A DNA stretch of 64,000 nucleotides, from assembly GCA_943787445.1 (NCBI GenBank), contig CALSML010000002.1, forward strand, positions 62,001 through 126,000, read 5' to 3'. Positions 8,512-18,514 of the stretch are shown here, one piece after another (the first letter of the stretch is position 1; every line of letters starts with the position of its first letter). A model generated the notes under the pieces. It did not search any database. It saw nothing but the letters and a program-made list of their open reading frames with translations, and was not told the DNA's origin. The translations under genes and the position numbers were made by a program. Origin of the DNA: an uncultured Alphaproteobacteria bacterium (GTDB taxonomy: Bacteria; Pseudomonadota; Alphaproteobacteria; UBA6615).

Positions 8512-9219
8512 TTAAAGTGCTGATATTGTTATATTAATGCCGTCTTTTTGCGTTCGGATACGCTCAAATACGTGCAACATCATCGATGTTCCGAGGAATG
8601 GCAGCAGAAGATTGACCAGCGGGATTGTGGCCACGACAGCGATCATCAGTCCGGCCAGATAGATGGTGCCGCTTTTCGATTTGCGAAACGCCACCAGTTC
8701 CTGGGGCGCCATCCGTCGCAGACCGACCATTTCCAGATATTCCCGCCCGAGCAGGAAGCCGTTGATCGCCCATCCCGCGATGAAATAGATCGGCGGAATG
8801 AATATGAACAGGAGCAACAGGATGTTGAGCGCGATCAGCAATATGCCGAATTTCACGCCAATCCTGACCCCTTCGATGATGGTCTGGTCCCGTGCTGGCG
8901 CAATATCAGGATAGTGGCGTGCCTCCACGGCACGGCAGATGGCCTCGATGTAGAAACTCGCAAACAGGCCCATGAAGGCGGGCAACAGGACCAGCATCAG
9001 CACGAATGCGGCGATCAAGCCCAGATAATCCGCCGCTGTTTCGATAATGCCCCCCACCCATGGCAGTTCGCCAATCAGTTCGGTGTTGAACATCAGCCAG
9101 GACAACCCCATCCACAGTGCAATGGCGGTGGCGAGACTGAGCAGGACCGTCTGCCACAGATAGGCGCGCAGCCGGGGGTCGCTGAGGTCGTCGATGGCTT
9201 TGAAAAATGCAGAAATCAT
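8512..9219 (-). CDS. EI24/CysZ-like integral membrane protein
   Basis: A 235-residue membrane protein with long hydrophobic segments at about 20-45, 65-95, 125-155 and 195-220, matching the EI24 family that includes the sulfate-transport protein CysZ. Conserved-looking features are PAFMGLFASFYIEAICRAVE after the second span and the NGFLLGREYLEMVGLRRM loop, typical of the family. No sulfur-assimilation gene is nearby, so a sulfate role is only a family guess. It lies upstream of the bactofilin operon in the same direction, about 130 bases apart, and is divergent from the PfkB kinase gene. Confidence 0.75.
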   Translation of the reverse strand: MISAFFKAIDDLSDPRLRAYLWQTVLLSLATAIALWMGLSWLMFNTELIGELPWVGGIIETAADYLGLIAAFVLMLVLLPAFMGLFASFYIEAICRAVEARHYPDIAPARDQTIIEGVRIGVKFGILLIALNILLLLFIFIPPIYFIAGWAINGFLLGREYLEMVGLRRMAPQELVAFRKSKSGTIYLAGLMIAVVATIPLVNLLLPFLGTSMMLHVFERIRTQKDGINITISAL

Positions 9220-9355
9220 GAGGTGAGTGTAGCGGGAAACCGTGGCGGCTATCCAGCGGTTGCCTGAGTCCGTTCGCCCATTGTCTGGCCGGATGTCGTC
9301 GGTATACTTGCGCGGAAATTATCCTGACCCCTTTCCTTTTAGACCCGGAGTGTTC

Positions 9356-10360
9356 ATGACCGATACGGCGGCCCAGGCTGGAGAGCTCGACGTTCTGTGC
9401 GTTGGTAACTCAATCGTGGATGTGTTGGCACAGACCGACGATGCGACCCTCGAGAAGCTCGATATGGTCAAGGGCACGATGGCGCTGATTGACGCGGATC
9501 AGGCCGAAGCGCTTTACGCCCAGATGTCCGCCGCGATCGAAACCTCTGGCGGTTCTGCCGGCAACACGGCAGCGGGGCTGGCATCGCTGAATACGAAATG
9601 CGCCTTCATCGGCCGGGTTCGCGATGATCAGCTTGGTGACATCTTTACCCATGACATCCGCTCGATTGGTGTTGAGTACGCGACACCGGCCGCAACCGAT
9701 GGTCCGCCGACAGCACGCTGCCTGATTCTCATCACGCCGGACGCCCAGCGGACGATGAACACGTTCCTAGGTGCGAGCGTGAATCTCGGGCCGGAAGATA
9801 TCGATGAAGACCTCGTGGCCCGGGCCAAGGTCACCTATCTCGAGGGCTATCTCTGGGATCGTGATGCGGCCAAGGCTGCGTTCCTGCGCGCGGCGGGACT
9901 TGCTGCGGCAAAGGACAGGCTGGTTTCTCTCAGCCTGTCGGACCCGTTCTGCGTCGATCGTCATCGGGAGTCGTTCCGTGAATTCGTGACCAATCACGTG
10001 GATATTCTGTTCGCCAATGAGGACGAGATCACCTCGCTGTATCAGGTGGAGAGTTTCGACGATGCCTTGCAGCATGTGCGCGCTGATTGTCGTATTGCCG
10101 CGCTGACCAGATCCGAGAAAGGTTCGGTTTTGGTGTCGGGTGATGAAGTGCATGTGGTTGATGCCGAGCCGGTCGATTCGGTAGTCGACACGACCGGTGC
10201 CGGTGATCAGTTTGCGGCCGGTTTCCTGTCGGGCTTCACTCAGGGCAAGGAGCTGGCAACCTGCGCGCGGATTGGCGGTATCGCTGCCAGTGAGGTGATC
10301 GCTCATGTGGGCCCGCGTCCTCAGGTCAAGCTGGCGGATCTGGTGGCTAGCCGGCTCTAG
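9356..10360 (+). CDS. PfkB-family carbohydrate kinase, adenosine-kinase-like
   Basis: A 334-residue ribokinase-fold enzyme. It opens with the substrate-binding strand LDVLCVGNSIVDVLA, has the SGGSAGNTAAGLASL glycine-rich segment near residue 62, and the second PfkB signature VDTTGAGDQFAAGFL near residue 275, whose Asp is the catalytic base. Family members of this length and N-terminus in alphaproteobacteria are annotated as adenosine kinase, making AMP from adenosine and ATP; ribokinase-like alternatives cannot be excluded. The ATG at 9356 was chosen over an upstream in-frame start (9242) because of the GGAG at 9347-9350 and the conserved start of the fold. Confidence 0.85.
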   Translation: MTDTAAQAGELDVLCVGNSIVDVLAQTDDATLEKLDMVKGTMALIDADQAEALYAQMSAAIETSGGSAGNTAAGLASLNTKCAFIGRVRDDQLGDIFTHDIRSIGVEYATPAATDGPPTARCLILITPDAQRTMNTFLGASVNLGPEDIDEDLVARAKVTYLEGYLWDRDAAKAAFLRAAGLAAAKDRLVSLSLSDPFCVDRHRESFREFVTNHVDILFANEDEITSLYQVESFDDALQHVRADCRIAALTRSEKGSVLVSGDEVHVVDAEPVDSVVDTTGAGDQFAAGFLSGFTQGKELATCARIGGIAASEVIAHVGPRPQVKLADLVASRL

Positions 10361-10366
10361 GCCTGG

Positions 10367-12187
10367 TCAGTTCGTGTCTGCATCCCAAAGCGCCTCGAGC
10401 CGTAACCCGTAGACCGGGACGGTTTTCGGGCGGGCGATCCGGCTCCAATGGGCCAGGCGCTGGCCCGGGTCATGATAAAGCGGCAGCACATAGTGGTTCC
10501 ACATCAGGACCCGGTCGAGTGCCCGGGCTGCGGCCACCAGTTCACCCCGGGTTTTCGCTGCGCCGAGTGCATTGATCATGGCGTCCACGGCCGGGTCCGA
10601 CACGCCGGCCCAGTTGCGGCCACCAGGCTGGTTGGCTGTCTGGGCGCCCCAGTAATTCTGTTGCTCGTTGCCCGGTGACAGGGTGACACCCCAGAAACCG
10701 AACACCATGTCGAAATCATAGGTATCGATCATGCCCTGAAACTGGGCGGACTCGACCAGTCGAACGGATGTCTCGATCCCGATGCGCTTGAGGTTGCGCG
10801 CATAGGTCAGCGCGATCTTTTCGTTGGAGGGCCGCCGGATGGTGATTTCGAGCTGAAACGCCTCTCTCGTCGAATTTTTTCGCTGGCCGTCCTGGATGGT
10901 CCAGCCGGCTGAATCGAGCAGCGCTGCGGCGTGTTTCAGGTTGGCGCGCGGGCGTCCGGAACCATCGGTCGCGGGCGGCGCATAGGGCGGACCGAAGACA
11001 GCATCGGGAATCTTGCCGCGCCACGGTTCCAGCAAGGCCAGTTCAGCGCCGGCGGGTGCGCCGACAGGCGCCAGGTCGGATCCGGTGAACATGCTGGTTG
11101 TGCGCCGGTAGCCGTCGTGCAGGAGGGCCTTGTTGATCCACTCGAAATCGAAGGCGTTGGACAGTGCCTCGCGTACCTTCCGGTCGGCGAATTTCGGTTT
11201 GCGCAGATTGAAGGTCAGTGCGCTCAGGCCCGAAGGGGTCCCGGTGCTCAGGACCGCAAGGTTGACCCGCCCGGTATTGGCCGCGGGAAAGGCATACTGG
11301 GTGGCCCAGCGGGTGGCATCGCCTTCGAAACGAAGGTCATAATCACCGGCCTTGAAGGCTTCGAGCGCCACGGCCGCATCGCGAAAATAGTCATACTGGA
11401 TCTTGTCGAAATTGAACTGCCCGCGATTCACGGCCTGATCGCGGCCCCAGTAATCCGGGTTGCGCCGATAGACGATCCTGCGACCGGGATCGACTTCATC
11501 GATTACATAGGGTCCGCTGGCCAAAGGCGGTTCGAGTGTGGTGGTCCCGAAGTCGCGGCGGGCCCACCAGTCTTTCGACAGGATGGGCATGAAGCCGGCG
11601 ACCAGAAGCGGCAATTCCTGGTCCGTGTTGTCGGCAAAGGTAAACCGAACCCGGCGCGGACCGGTCTCTGCGATATTCGCGACCCGCGACCAGGTGGCGC
11701 GGGCGTTGGGGAGGCCTTTGGTTTTCAGAATATCCCAGCTGAAGATCACATCCGCGACGGTCACGGGCGATCCGTCCGAGAATGTGGCGTCCGGATGCAG
11801 TGTGAATTCAACCCAGGACCGGTCGTCAGGTGTTTCGATGCTCTCGGCCAGCAGACCATAAAGCGAGAAGGGTTCGTCCCGGCTGCGCTTGGCCAGGGTT
11901 TCGAAATAGACCCCAAATCCGTGATGCACGCCGGCGGCGGGTTTGCCGCGCACGATATAGGGATTGAGGGTGTCAAAGGACCCAAGGGCGTGCAGTCGCA
12001 GGCTGCCGCCCTTTGGAGCCTGTGCATTCACATAGTCAAAATGATCGAAATCCGCGGCGTATTTGGCGCTGCCCAGCATGGTGATCGCATGTTCAGGGTC
12101 TGCCAGTGCGGGGACAGCAGCGGTCGTGGTCAGCAGCCAGACGAGGCCAAGGCTTCGCAATTTCGGGCGGATCGGGAACTCACGCAT
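10367..12187 (-). CDS. ABC transporter periplasmic oligopeptide-binding protein (YejA-like)
   Basis: A 606-residue family 5 solute-binding protein. Residues 1-29 form a Sec signal peptide ending in PALA before DPEHAITM. The mature start, with FDYVNAQAPKGGSLRL, FDTLNPYIVRGK and the FDPxxxFSDGSPVTADDV-like segment (ATFSDGSPVTVADVIFSW), is that of the YejA subgroup, which captures peptides or peptide-like compounds in the periplasm. The permease and ATPase genes that usually follow (yejB, yejE, yejF) are absent, so the protein is an orphan here and would have to use permeases encoded elsewhere. It converges on the kinase gene with 6 bases between stops and is divergent from ald. Confidence 0.88.
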   Translation of the reverse strand: MREFPIRPKLRSLGLVWLLTTTAAVPALADPEHAITMLGSAKYAADFDHFDYVNAQAPKGGSLRLHALGSFDTLNPYIVRGKPAAGVHHGFGVYFETLAKRSRDEPFSLYGLLAESIETPDDRSWVEFTLHPDATFSDGSPVTVADVIFSWDILKTKGLPNARATWSRVANIAETGPRRVRFTFADNTDQELPLLVAGFMPILSKDWWARRDFGTTTLEPPLASGPYVIDEVDPGRRIVYRRNPDYWGRDQAVNRGQFNFDKIQYDYFRDAAVALEAFKAGDYDLRFEGDATRWATQYAFPAANTGRVNLAVLSTGTPSGLSALTFNLRKPKFADRKVREALSNAFDFEWINKALLHDGYRRTTSMFTGSDLAPVGAPAGAELALLEPWRGKIPDAVFGPPYAPPATDGSGRPRANLKHAAALLDSAGWTIQDGQRKNSTREAFQLEITIRRPSNEKIALTYARNLKRIGIETSVRLVESAQFQGMIDTYDFDMVFGFWGVTLSPGNEQQNYWGAQTANQPGGRNWAGVSDPAVDAMINALGAAKTRGELVAAARALDRVLMWNHYVLPLYHDPGQRLAHWSRIARPKTVPVYGLRLEALWDADTN

Positions 12188-12297
12188 GGTTGAAGCGATC
12201 TTTACGGCGGACGGGGAACATCATCCCCAACTATAGTGAGAGAAATGAGTCGAAACTCGGGCCCGGGTGAATAATCCCTTTTTGAGCGGAGCAGAGC

Positions 12298-13416
12298 ATG
12301 CGCATTGGTGTCCCACGTGAAATCAAGACCCACGAGTATCGTGTCGGCCTGACGCCGTCCTCGGTGCGGGAGATTGTGCATCACGGCCATCAGGTTGTCG
12401 TGGAAACCAATGCGGGTCTTGGGGCGAATTTTGATGACGAAGATTATCAGGCCGTTGGGGCGGAGATCGCGCCCGATGCCGCTGCCGTTTTTGCAGATAC
12501 TGAGATGATCGTGAAGGTGAAGGAACCCCAGGCCGAAGAGTTTCCGCTTCTGCGTGAAGGACAGGTCCTGTTCACCTATCTGCATCTGGCCGCGGCATGG
12601 GATGTGGCCGAAGCCATGATCAGTGCGGGAAGTATTGGTATCGCCTATGAAACCGTGACGGATGATCATGGTGGCCTGCCCCTGCTGGCGCCGATGAGCG
12701 AGGTGGCCGGTCGTCTGGCAATTCAGGTGGGCGCGCATTGTCTGGAACGGGAATCCGGCGGGCGCGGTGTTCTGCTCGGTGGCGTGCCCGGGGTAGAGGC
12801 TGCTGATGTTCTGGTGATCGGCGGGGGTGTCGCGGGGACCAATGCGGTGCGGATGGCTATGGGCATGGAGGCCCGCGTCACCGTGCTTGATCGCTCCCTC
12901 GACCGGTTGCGTGAGCTGGATATGCAATTCGGTCCGACCCTCAACACGATCTATTCGACCGTTGATGCGGTGGAGCGTTATGTGCTCGGTTCCGATCTGG
13001 TGATCGGGGCGGTGCTGGTGCCCGGCGCGGCAGCGCCGAAGCTGGTGACGGCGGAAATGGTCAAGGCGATGCGCCGCGGTGCGGTGCTCGTCGATATTGC
13101 CATCGATCAGGGTGGCTGTTTCGAAACCTCACACGCAACGACCCATGATGATCCGACCTTCATCGTCGATGAGGTAGTGCATTACTGCGTGGCGAATATG
13201 CCCGCTGCCGTGGCGCGCTCTTCGACGGCGGCGCTGAACAATGCCACGCTGCCCTATGTGCTGGCGCTGGCCGATCAGGGCTATCGCGAAGCGCTGCAGG
13301 CGGATGCGCATTTCCGGGCCGGCCTGAATGTGCTCGCGGGGGACGTGACCCATGGCGCGGTCGCCGAGGCGCTGGGCCTGCCCTGCAAGCCGGCGGAAGA
13401 CGCGCTTGGCCGCTAG
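12298..13416 (+). CDS. ald: Alanine dehydrogenase
   Basis: NAD-dependent alanine dehydrogenase interconverts L-alanine and pyruvate plus ammonia. The 372 residues match the family length. The N-terminal catalytic part starts MRIGVPREIKTHEYRVGLTP and includes VKVKEPQ with the substrate-binding Lys and the YLHLAA segment with the conserved His. The NAD domain has the loop VIGGGVAGTNAVRMAMGM followed by an acidic strand end (VLDRS). VDIAIDQGGCFETS near residue 264 is also diagnostic. Stands alone between the divergent binding-protein gene and phoB, whose stop codon overlaps its own (shared CTAG). Confidence 0.97.
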   Translation: MRIGVPREIKTHEYRVGLTPSSVREIVHHGHQVVVETNAGLGANFDDEDYQAVGAEIAPDAAAVFADTEMIVKVKEPQAEEFPLLREGQVLFTYLHLAAAWDVAEAMISAGSIGIAYETVTDDHGGLPLLAPMSEVAGRLAIQVGAHCLERESGGRGVLLGGVPGVEAADVLVIGGGVAGTNAVRMAMGMEARVTVLDRSLDRLRELDMQFGPTLNTIYSTVDAVERYVLGSDLVIGAVLVPGAAAPKLVTAEMVKAMRRGAVLVDIAIDQGGCFETSHATTHDDPTFIVDEVVHYCVANMPAAVARSSTAALNNATLPYVLALADQGYREALQADAHFRAGLNVLAGDVTHGAVAEALGLPCKPAEDALGR

Positions 13417-14120
13417 GTGGTCTGAGCGTTGATGTCGAGGGCGTAGCCTGCGGCGCGCACCGTGCGAATCAGGTCGTCCGTACCCGGCAGGTTCATGGCC
13501 TTGCGCAGGCGTCTGATGTGCACATCCACGGTGCGCAGTTCGATATAGACATCGTGCCCCCAGACCGAATCCAGAAGCTGTTCGCGGGAAAAGACCCGGC
13601 CGGGATGCTCCATCATGAAGCGCAGCAGCCGGAACTCGGTTGGCCCGAGTTCGACGGGGATATCATTGCGGCTGACACGATGGGTGGTGAGGTCCATCGT
13701 GATATCGGCATAGGTCAGGCTGTCCTTGTCGAAGGCCGGGCGGGTGCGTCGCAGCACGGCCCGAACCCGGGCCACAAGCTCGCTCGGCGAAAAGGGTTTG
13801 ACCACATAGTCATCCGCCCCGGCTTCCAGCCCCCGGATGCGATCATCTTCTTCCCCCCGGGCGGTCAGCAGAATGATGGGCAGGTCGCGAGTGTCCGGGT
13901 TGCGCCGGATCCGGCGGCAGATTTCGATGCCCGAGACATAGGGCAGCATCCAGTCGAGCAGAACGATGTCGGGCTTGCGTTCCTCGACGGCCAGCATGGC
14001 TTCATCCCCGTCGCGTGCGACATGTGTTTGGAAGCCGGCTTTCTTCAGATTGTAGGAGAGCAGCTCGACCAGCGCCGGTTCATCCTCGACGATCAGAACA
14101 TGGGGTTGCAGATTGCTCAC
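13413..14120 (-). CDS. phoB: Phosphate regulon response regulator PhoB
   Basis: An OmpR-type response regulator of 235 residues. The receiver domain (1-122) has the acidic pocket VEDEP, phosphoacceptor Asp56 (VLLDWMLP) and Lys107 (YVVKPFSP). The C-terminal winged helix (about 132-230) contains LGPTEFRLLRFMMEHPGRV and the recognition helix RTVDVHIRRLRKAM. PhoB is phosphorylated by PhoR under phosphate limitation and binds Pho boxes. It is the last gene of the minus-strand run phoR-pstSCAB-phoU-phoB; it starts 19 bases after phoU. Confidence 0.97.
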   Translation of the reverse strand: MSNLQPHVLIVEDEPALVELLSYNLKKAGFQTHVARDGDEAMLAVEERKPDIVLLDWMLPYVSGIEICRRIRRNPDTRDLPIILLTARGEEDDRIRGLEAGADDYVVKPFSPSELVARVRAVLRRTRPAFDKDSLTYADITMDLTTHRVSRNDIPVELGPTEFRLLRFMMEHPGRVFSREQLLDSVWGHDVYIELRTVDVHIRRLRKAMNLPGTDDLIRTVRAAGYALDINAQTT

Positions 14121-14139
14121 GATGACCTCGATGGGGCGA

Positions 14140-14850
14140 TCAGTCGGGTTCGACGACGGTGATGCTGGCCTGGTCGGCTTTCGGGCGGTCCCCGTCCAGG
14201 GGCACGCCTTCGACCTGATAGTAGATCAGTTCGGCGATGTTGGTTGCCAGATCGCCGATGCGCTCGATATTGCGTGCGACAAAGAGCAGATGAGTGCAGG
14301 CCGTGATGTTGCGGGCGTCTTCCATCATGTAGGTGAGCAGTTCACGGAACAGGCCGTCGTACATGTCGTCTACTTCCTTGTCCCGTGCCCAGACATCCTG
14401 TGCCATCGCCACATCGTTGTTGGAAAAGGCGTCCAGCACATCCTTTGTCATGTCGCGCACCATGTGGCCCATGCGCGGGATGATGAACAGCGGCTTGACC
14501 GGCGGCATCTGGTTGAGCGCGATGGTGCGTTTGGCGACATTCTTGGCGTAGTCCCCGATGCGTTCGACCATCGGGGCGACCTTGAGGGTGGTGACAATGT
14601 GGCGCAGATCGCCGGCCATGGGCTGACGCAGGGCCAGCAGCCGGATGGCCATTTCGTCGACTTCGGCGTGGAGGTCGTCGATCAGCCTGTCATGGGCGAC
14701 GGCTTCCTCGGCCAGATCGGAATCGCGCTTCTGCATGGCCTCAATCGCATTTTCGAGCTGGGACTCTGCCAGCCCGCCCATGCGGTTGATCAGGTCACTC
14801 AGGCGGTTGAGTTCTTCGTCGAAGGATTTGACGATGTGGTCCGTGGTCAT
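14140..14850 (-). CDS. phoU: Phosphate signalling protein PhoU
   Basis: A 236-residue, all-helical protein with two PhoU repeats (about 15-105 and 120-210). It starts with the usual HIVKSFDEELNRL and has EARNITACTHLLFVARNIERIGDLATNIAE in the second repeat (quoted in parts: ARNIERIGDLATN). PhoU couples the Pst transporter to PhoR and keeps the regulon off when phosphate is plentiful. Its place between pstB and phoB is the standard one. Confidence 0.97.
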   Translation of the reverse strand: MTTDHIVKSFDEELNRLSDLINRMGGLAESQLENAIEAMQKRDSDLAEEAVAHDRLIDDLHAEVDEMAIRLLALRQPMAGDLRHIVTTLKVAPMVERIGDYAKNVAKRTIALNQMPPVKPLFIIPRMGHMVRDMTKDVLDAFSNNDVAMAQDVWARDKEVDDMYDGLFRELLTYMMEDARNITACTHLLFVARNIERIGDLATNIAELIYYQVEGVPLDGDRPKADQASITVVEPD

Positions 14851-14882
14851 TGGTCGTGCTCCGTCGGGTCGGTGGTCTCGGA

Positions 14883-15744
14883 CTAGCCGAACCGGCCCGT
14901 GATGTAATCCTGGGTGCGCGTGTCATCAGGGATTGGTGAAGATCTGTTCGGTGCTGCCCGATTCCACGAGCACGCCGAGATGGAAGAAGGCAGTTTTCTG
15001 GCTGACCCGCGCGGCCTGCTGCATCGAATGGGTCACGATGACGATCGTGTATTTCTGACGCAGCTCATCCATCAGTTCCTCGATGCGCGCCGTCGCGATC
15101 GGGTCCAGCGCCGAACAGGGTTCGTCCATCAGAATGACCTCGGGGTTCACCGCGATGGCGCGGGCGATGCAAAGCCGCTGTTGCTGTCCGCCGGACAGCC
15201 CCGTGCCGGGCTCGTTCAGGCGATCCTTCACCTCGTCCCACAGGCCCGCGCGCTGCAGACTGCGTTCCACCGCTTCATCGAGATCGGCCTTGCCGCGGGC
15301 CATGCCGTGTATGCGCGGACCATAGGCCACGTTCTCGTAGATCGATTTGGGGAAAGGGTTGGGTTTCTGGAACACCATGCCCACACGCGCGCGCAGCTGC
15401 ACGACATCGATCTCGGGATCGTAGATATCCTGATGGTCGATCTCGATGGTGCCGGCGACACGGCAAATCGGGATCGTGTCGTTCATCCGGTTGATGCAGC
15501 GCAGGAAGGTCGACTTGCCGCAGCCCGATGGGCCGATCAGCGCCGTAACCTGGTTTTCCGGCACGTCCAGAGAAACCTGCATGAGGGCCTGTTTGTCCGC
15601 GTAATAGACGTCGACGCCATCGGCGTGGATCTTGACCACCTCGTCATCGGTTCGGGGGGTCTGGGACAGGGCTGTGTCAGTCATGGAGATTCTGTTTTCC
15701 ACATCGGGCGCCGGTTCGGCCCCGGAAGAGATTGCGTTTGTCAT
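14883..15744 (-). CDS. pstB: Phosphate ABC transporter ATPase PstB (one frameshift near the C-terminus)
   Basis: PstB energises high-affinity phosphate import at the inner membrane. It has Walker [10 protein letters not shown], the signature [15 protein letters not shown], Walker [13 protein letters not shown] and the H-loop [11 protein letters not shown]. As written the frame stops at 14926 after EQIFTNP, but one extra C at about 14929 explains this: in the next frame the sequence continues [14 protein letters not shown] and stops at 14883, which is the normal PstB ending. The ATG at 15744 was chosen because it follows the pstA stop by one base (TAGAATG) and has GGTGG upstream; in-frame alternatives at 15762 and 15684 exist. 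Part of the phoR-pstSCAB-phoU-phoB locus. Confidence 0.93.
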
Positions 15745-15745
15745 T

Positions 15746-17050
15746 CTACCACCGCCGTTCAAATCTGCGCCGCAGGATCACGGCCGCCAGATTCATCAAG
15801 ATGAGAAATGCCAGAAGCACCATGATGGCCGCCGAGGTCCGCTCTTCGAAGGCCCGTTCGGATGCGTCGGCCCAGAGATAGACCTGCACTGGCAGCACAG
15901 TCGCGGCATCAGTGAACCCTCGTGGGATGTCGACGATGAAGGCCACCATGCCGATCATGAGCAGGGGCGCGGTTTCGCCCAGTGCACGGGCCATCCCGAT
16001 GATGGTGCCGGTCAGGATACCGGGCATGGCCAGCGGGAGAACGTGATGGGTGACGGTCTGCAGCGGGGAGCGCCCGACGCCGAGAGCGGCCTCGCGAATG
16101 GACGGCGGCACCGATGACATGGCCGCCCGCGCTGCGATGATCACCGTTGGCAATGGTCATGAGTGCCAGCACAAGCCCGCCGACCAGCGGTGCCGAGCGC
16201 GGCAGGCCGAAGAAGTTCAGGAACACCGCCAGCCCGAGCAGTCCGAACACGATGGAGGGCACGGCGGCGAGATTGTTGATGTTGACCTCGATCAGGTCGG
16301 TCCAGCGGTTCTTCGGCGCGAATTCCTCCAGATAGACCGCTGACATGACGCCGATGGGGAAGGACAGGATCAGCGTCACCACCAGCGTCAGCGCTGTTCC
16401 GACGACAGCACCCCAGATACCGGCCTGTTCGGGCTCGCTGCTGGCCCCTGCAGTGAAGAAAGTGGTGTTGAAGGATGATCGAATATCTCCGGCGGCATTC
16501 AGCGAATCGAACCAGGCAATCTGCTTGTCGCTGACCCGGCGATCGGCTTCGGGTACATCGCGCGGAGTGTTGCCTTTGTTGAGCTGGTCGATATCTGCGG
16601 AGGTCTTGAACCAGAGGGTCTGCTCGGTGCCAACCTGGTCCGGATTTTCGATCACGTGGTTGCGCAGGGTCAGGTCCGCGCCCGAGGAGATGATCTTCGT
16701 CAGTTCGCGCGTGTTCCTGCGTCCGGACACGTCCGGGAAACGTTCCCGAAGGGCGTTCCTGATGATCTTCCGATAGTTCGCCTTGGCGAGCGTTTCCCGA
16801 TTGCGTGTACCATCCGGGTCTATCTCAGCAGTATCCAGAGATACGGTCAGGAGATCTCGGTCTGGATGAACGCACCGACCCCCTTGTGGATGATCGAGCC
16901 GAGCAGGAAGGCGAGCATCAGCAATGCCGTTGCGATGGCGGCTATGCCGTAGATACGGAACCGCGTTTCTGCGCGGTAGCGACGTTTCAGCCGGTCTGCA
17001 GACAGATCCGGTCGGGTCGAGTCCCGGTGGGGCGTGGCAAGATCAGTCAT
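15746..17050 (-). CDS. pstA: Phosphate ABC transporter permease PstA (two frameshifts)
   Basis: PstA is one of the two membrane subunits of the phosphate importer. The coding sequence is split over three frames. The N-terminal part begins [14 protein letters not shown], crosses the membrane once (about residues 40-60) and reaches FIQTEIS; one base is missing at about 16848. It continues as [17 protein letters not shown], a long extra-membrane region of about 120 residues like the DUF3333 insert of Rhodospirillaceae PstA, then the permease core with [12 protein letters not shown]. An extra base at about 16155 leads into [15 protein letters not shown] and the EAA-type loop [12 protein letters not shown]. 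Total about 435 residues. The ATG overlaps the pstC stop by 8 bases. Confidence 0.88.
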
Positions 17051-18431
17051 ATTCTTCCCGGTATTTTCGCACCACGCGGAGCGCGATGATATTGAGGGCC
17101 AGCGTGACCAGAAACAGCACCAGGCCGAGGGCAAAGGCCGCGAGTGTCTTGGCGCTGTCGAATTCCTGATCGCCGACCAGCAGGGTCACGATCTGGACCG
17201 TCACTGTGGTCACGGCTTCCAGCGGATTGGCGGTGAGGTTGGCAGACAGTCCGGCCGCCATGACGACGATCATGGTTTCACCAATGGCCCGGCTGACGGC
17301 GAGCAGGATCGCGCCGACAATGCCGTGCAGCGAGGCGGGCAGAATCACCTGTCGGATGGTTTCCGACTGGGTGGCGCCCAGTGCATAGGAGCCGTCACGC
17401 AGGGACTGGGGTACCGCGTTGATCACGTCATCGGAGAGCGAGGAAACGAAGGGAATGATCATCACGCCCATCACGAGCCCGGCTGCGAGCGCGCTTTCCG
17501 ACGCAACATCCAGACCAATGAATTCGCCCCAGCCGCGCAGGGCCGGGCCGATCGTGAGGGCGGCAAAGAAGCCGTAGACGACGGTTGGAATGCCCGCCAG
17601 AATCTCCAGCAGGGGCTTGACCACGGCGCGGGTGGCCGGGCTTGCATATTCGGCCATGTAGATGGCGGCCATCAGGCCGATGGGGACAGCGACGACCATG
17701 GCGATCAGGGTGATCAACAGGGTGCCGGCAAAAACCGGGATGGCGCCGAACGCACCGGAGGCACCGACCTGATCGGCGCGCAGGGCGGTCTGGGGGCTCC
17801 AGGAAATCCCGAAAATGAACTCGAAGACGGAGACCCGCTCGAAGAAGCGGATGGATTCGAACAACAGCGACAGGACAATGCCGATGGTCGTGATGATCGC
17901 GACGATCGAGGCAATGAGAAGTAGCCATCCGACGATGCGCTCGACTTTTGGTCGCGCCCGGAGGGTTGGTGAAATCGCCCGTTGTCCGAGTATGAACCCG
18001 CTCGCGGTGAGCACCAGCGTGGCAGCGATCACCAGCGTGAAGCCAAGGTCTTGCAACTCGACATATCGGTCTGCCGCAGCACGGGTGAGGGGGTCGGGTG
18101 CCCCGCTGGTGATGTCCCCGCTGGCAAGATTTCGAATGTCACTGAGCAGCAGGCTGATCTGGCCATCCGACAATGCAGCGGTGGTGCCCGCCAGATCGGC
18201 GAGGACAAGCGTTTCGATCAGGCTGGTCTGGAACATCAGCCAGACAAGGACGATCAGCAGCGCGGGAAATCCGCACCAGAGGGCCAGATAGACACCGTGG
18301 TAGGAGGGTAGTGAATGCAGGGCACCATGATTTCCGGCGACCGAGGACAGGGCCTTTCGACGACCGTACTGATACGCGAGTGTGCTCAGTCCCAGCAGCA
18401 CCACAATGAGTATCAGCGTGTTCATGGTCAT
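17043..18431 (-). CDS. pstC: Phosphate ABC transporter permease PstC
   Basis: The second permease of the Pst system, 462 residues and intact. It is longer than the E. coli protein (about 320) because of an N-terminal extension of about 150 residues with two extra spans and a charged periplasmic-type stretch (LSDGQISLLLSDIRNLASGD), typical of the long PstC form. The core includes MAAIYMAEYASPATR and the coupling loop SLRDGSYALGATQSETIRQVI that contacts PstB. It follows pstS and overlaps pstA by 8 bases, indicating translational coupling. Confidence 0.95.
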   Translation of the reverse strand: MTMNTLILIVVLLGLSTLAYQYGRRKALSSVAGNHGALHSLPSYHGVYLALWCGFPALLIVLVWLMFQTSLIETLVLADLAGTTAALSDGQISLLLSDIRNLASGDITSGAPDPLTRAAADRYVELQDLGFTLVIAATLVLTASGFILGQRAISPTLRARPKVERIVGWLLLIASIVAIITTIGIVLSLLFESIRFFERVSVFEFIFGISWSPQTALRADQVGASGAFGAIPVFAGTLLITLIAMVVAVPIGLMAAIYMAEYASPATRAVVKPLLEILAGIPTVVYGFFAALTIGPALRGWGEFIGLDVASESALAAGLVMGVMIIPFVSSLSDDVINAVPQSLRDGSYALGATQSETIRQVILPASLHGIVGAILLAVSRAIGETMIVVMAAGLSANLTANPLEAVTTVTVQIVTLLVGDQEFDSAKTLAAFALGLVLFLVTLALNIIALRVVRKYREEYD

Positions 18432-18514
18432 TTGCTTCGAATGGGGGCAGGAGACGGTGAGGGATGGAGAGATGGACCGCCGACCTTGCGGACAAGATCG
18501 GCGGCAATTTCGAA

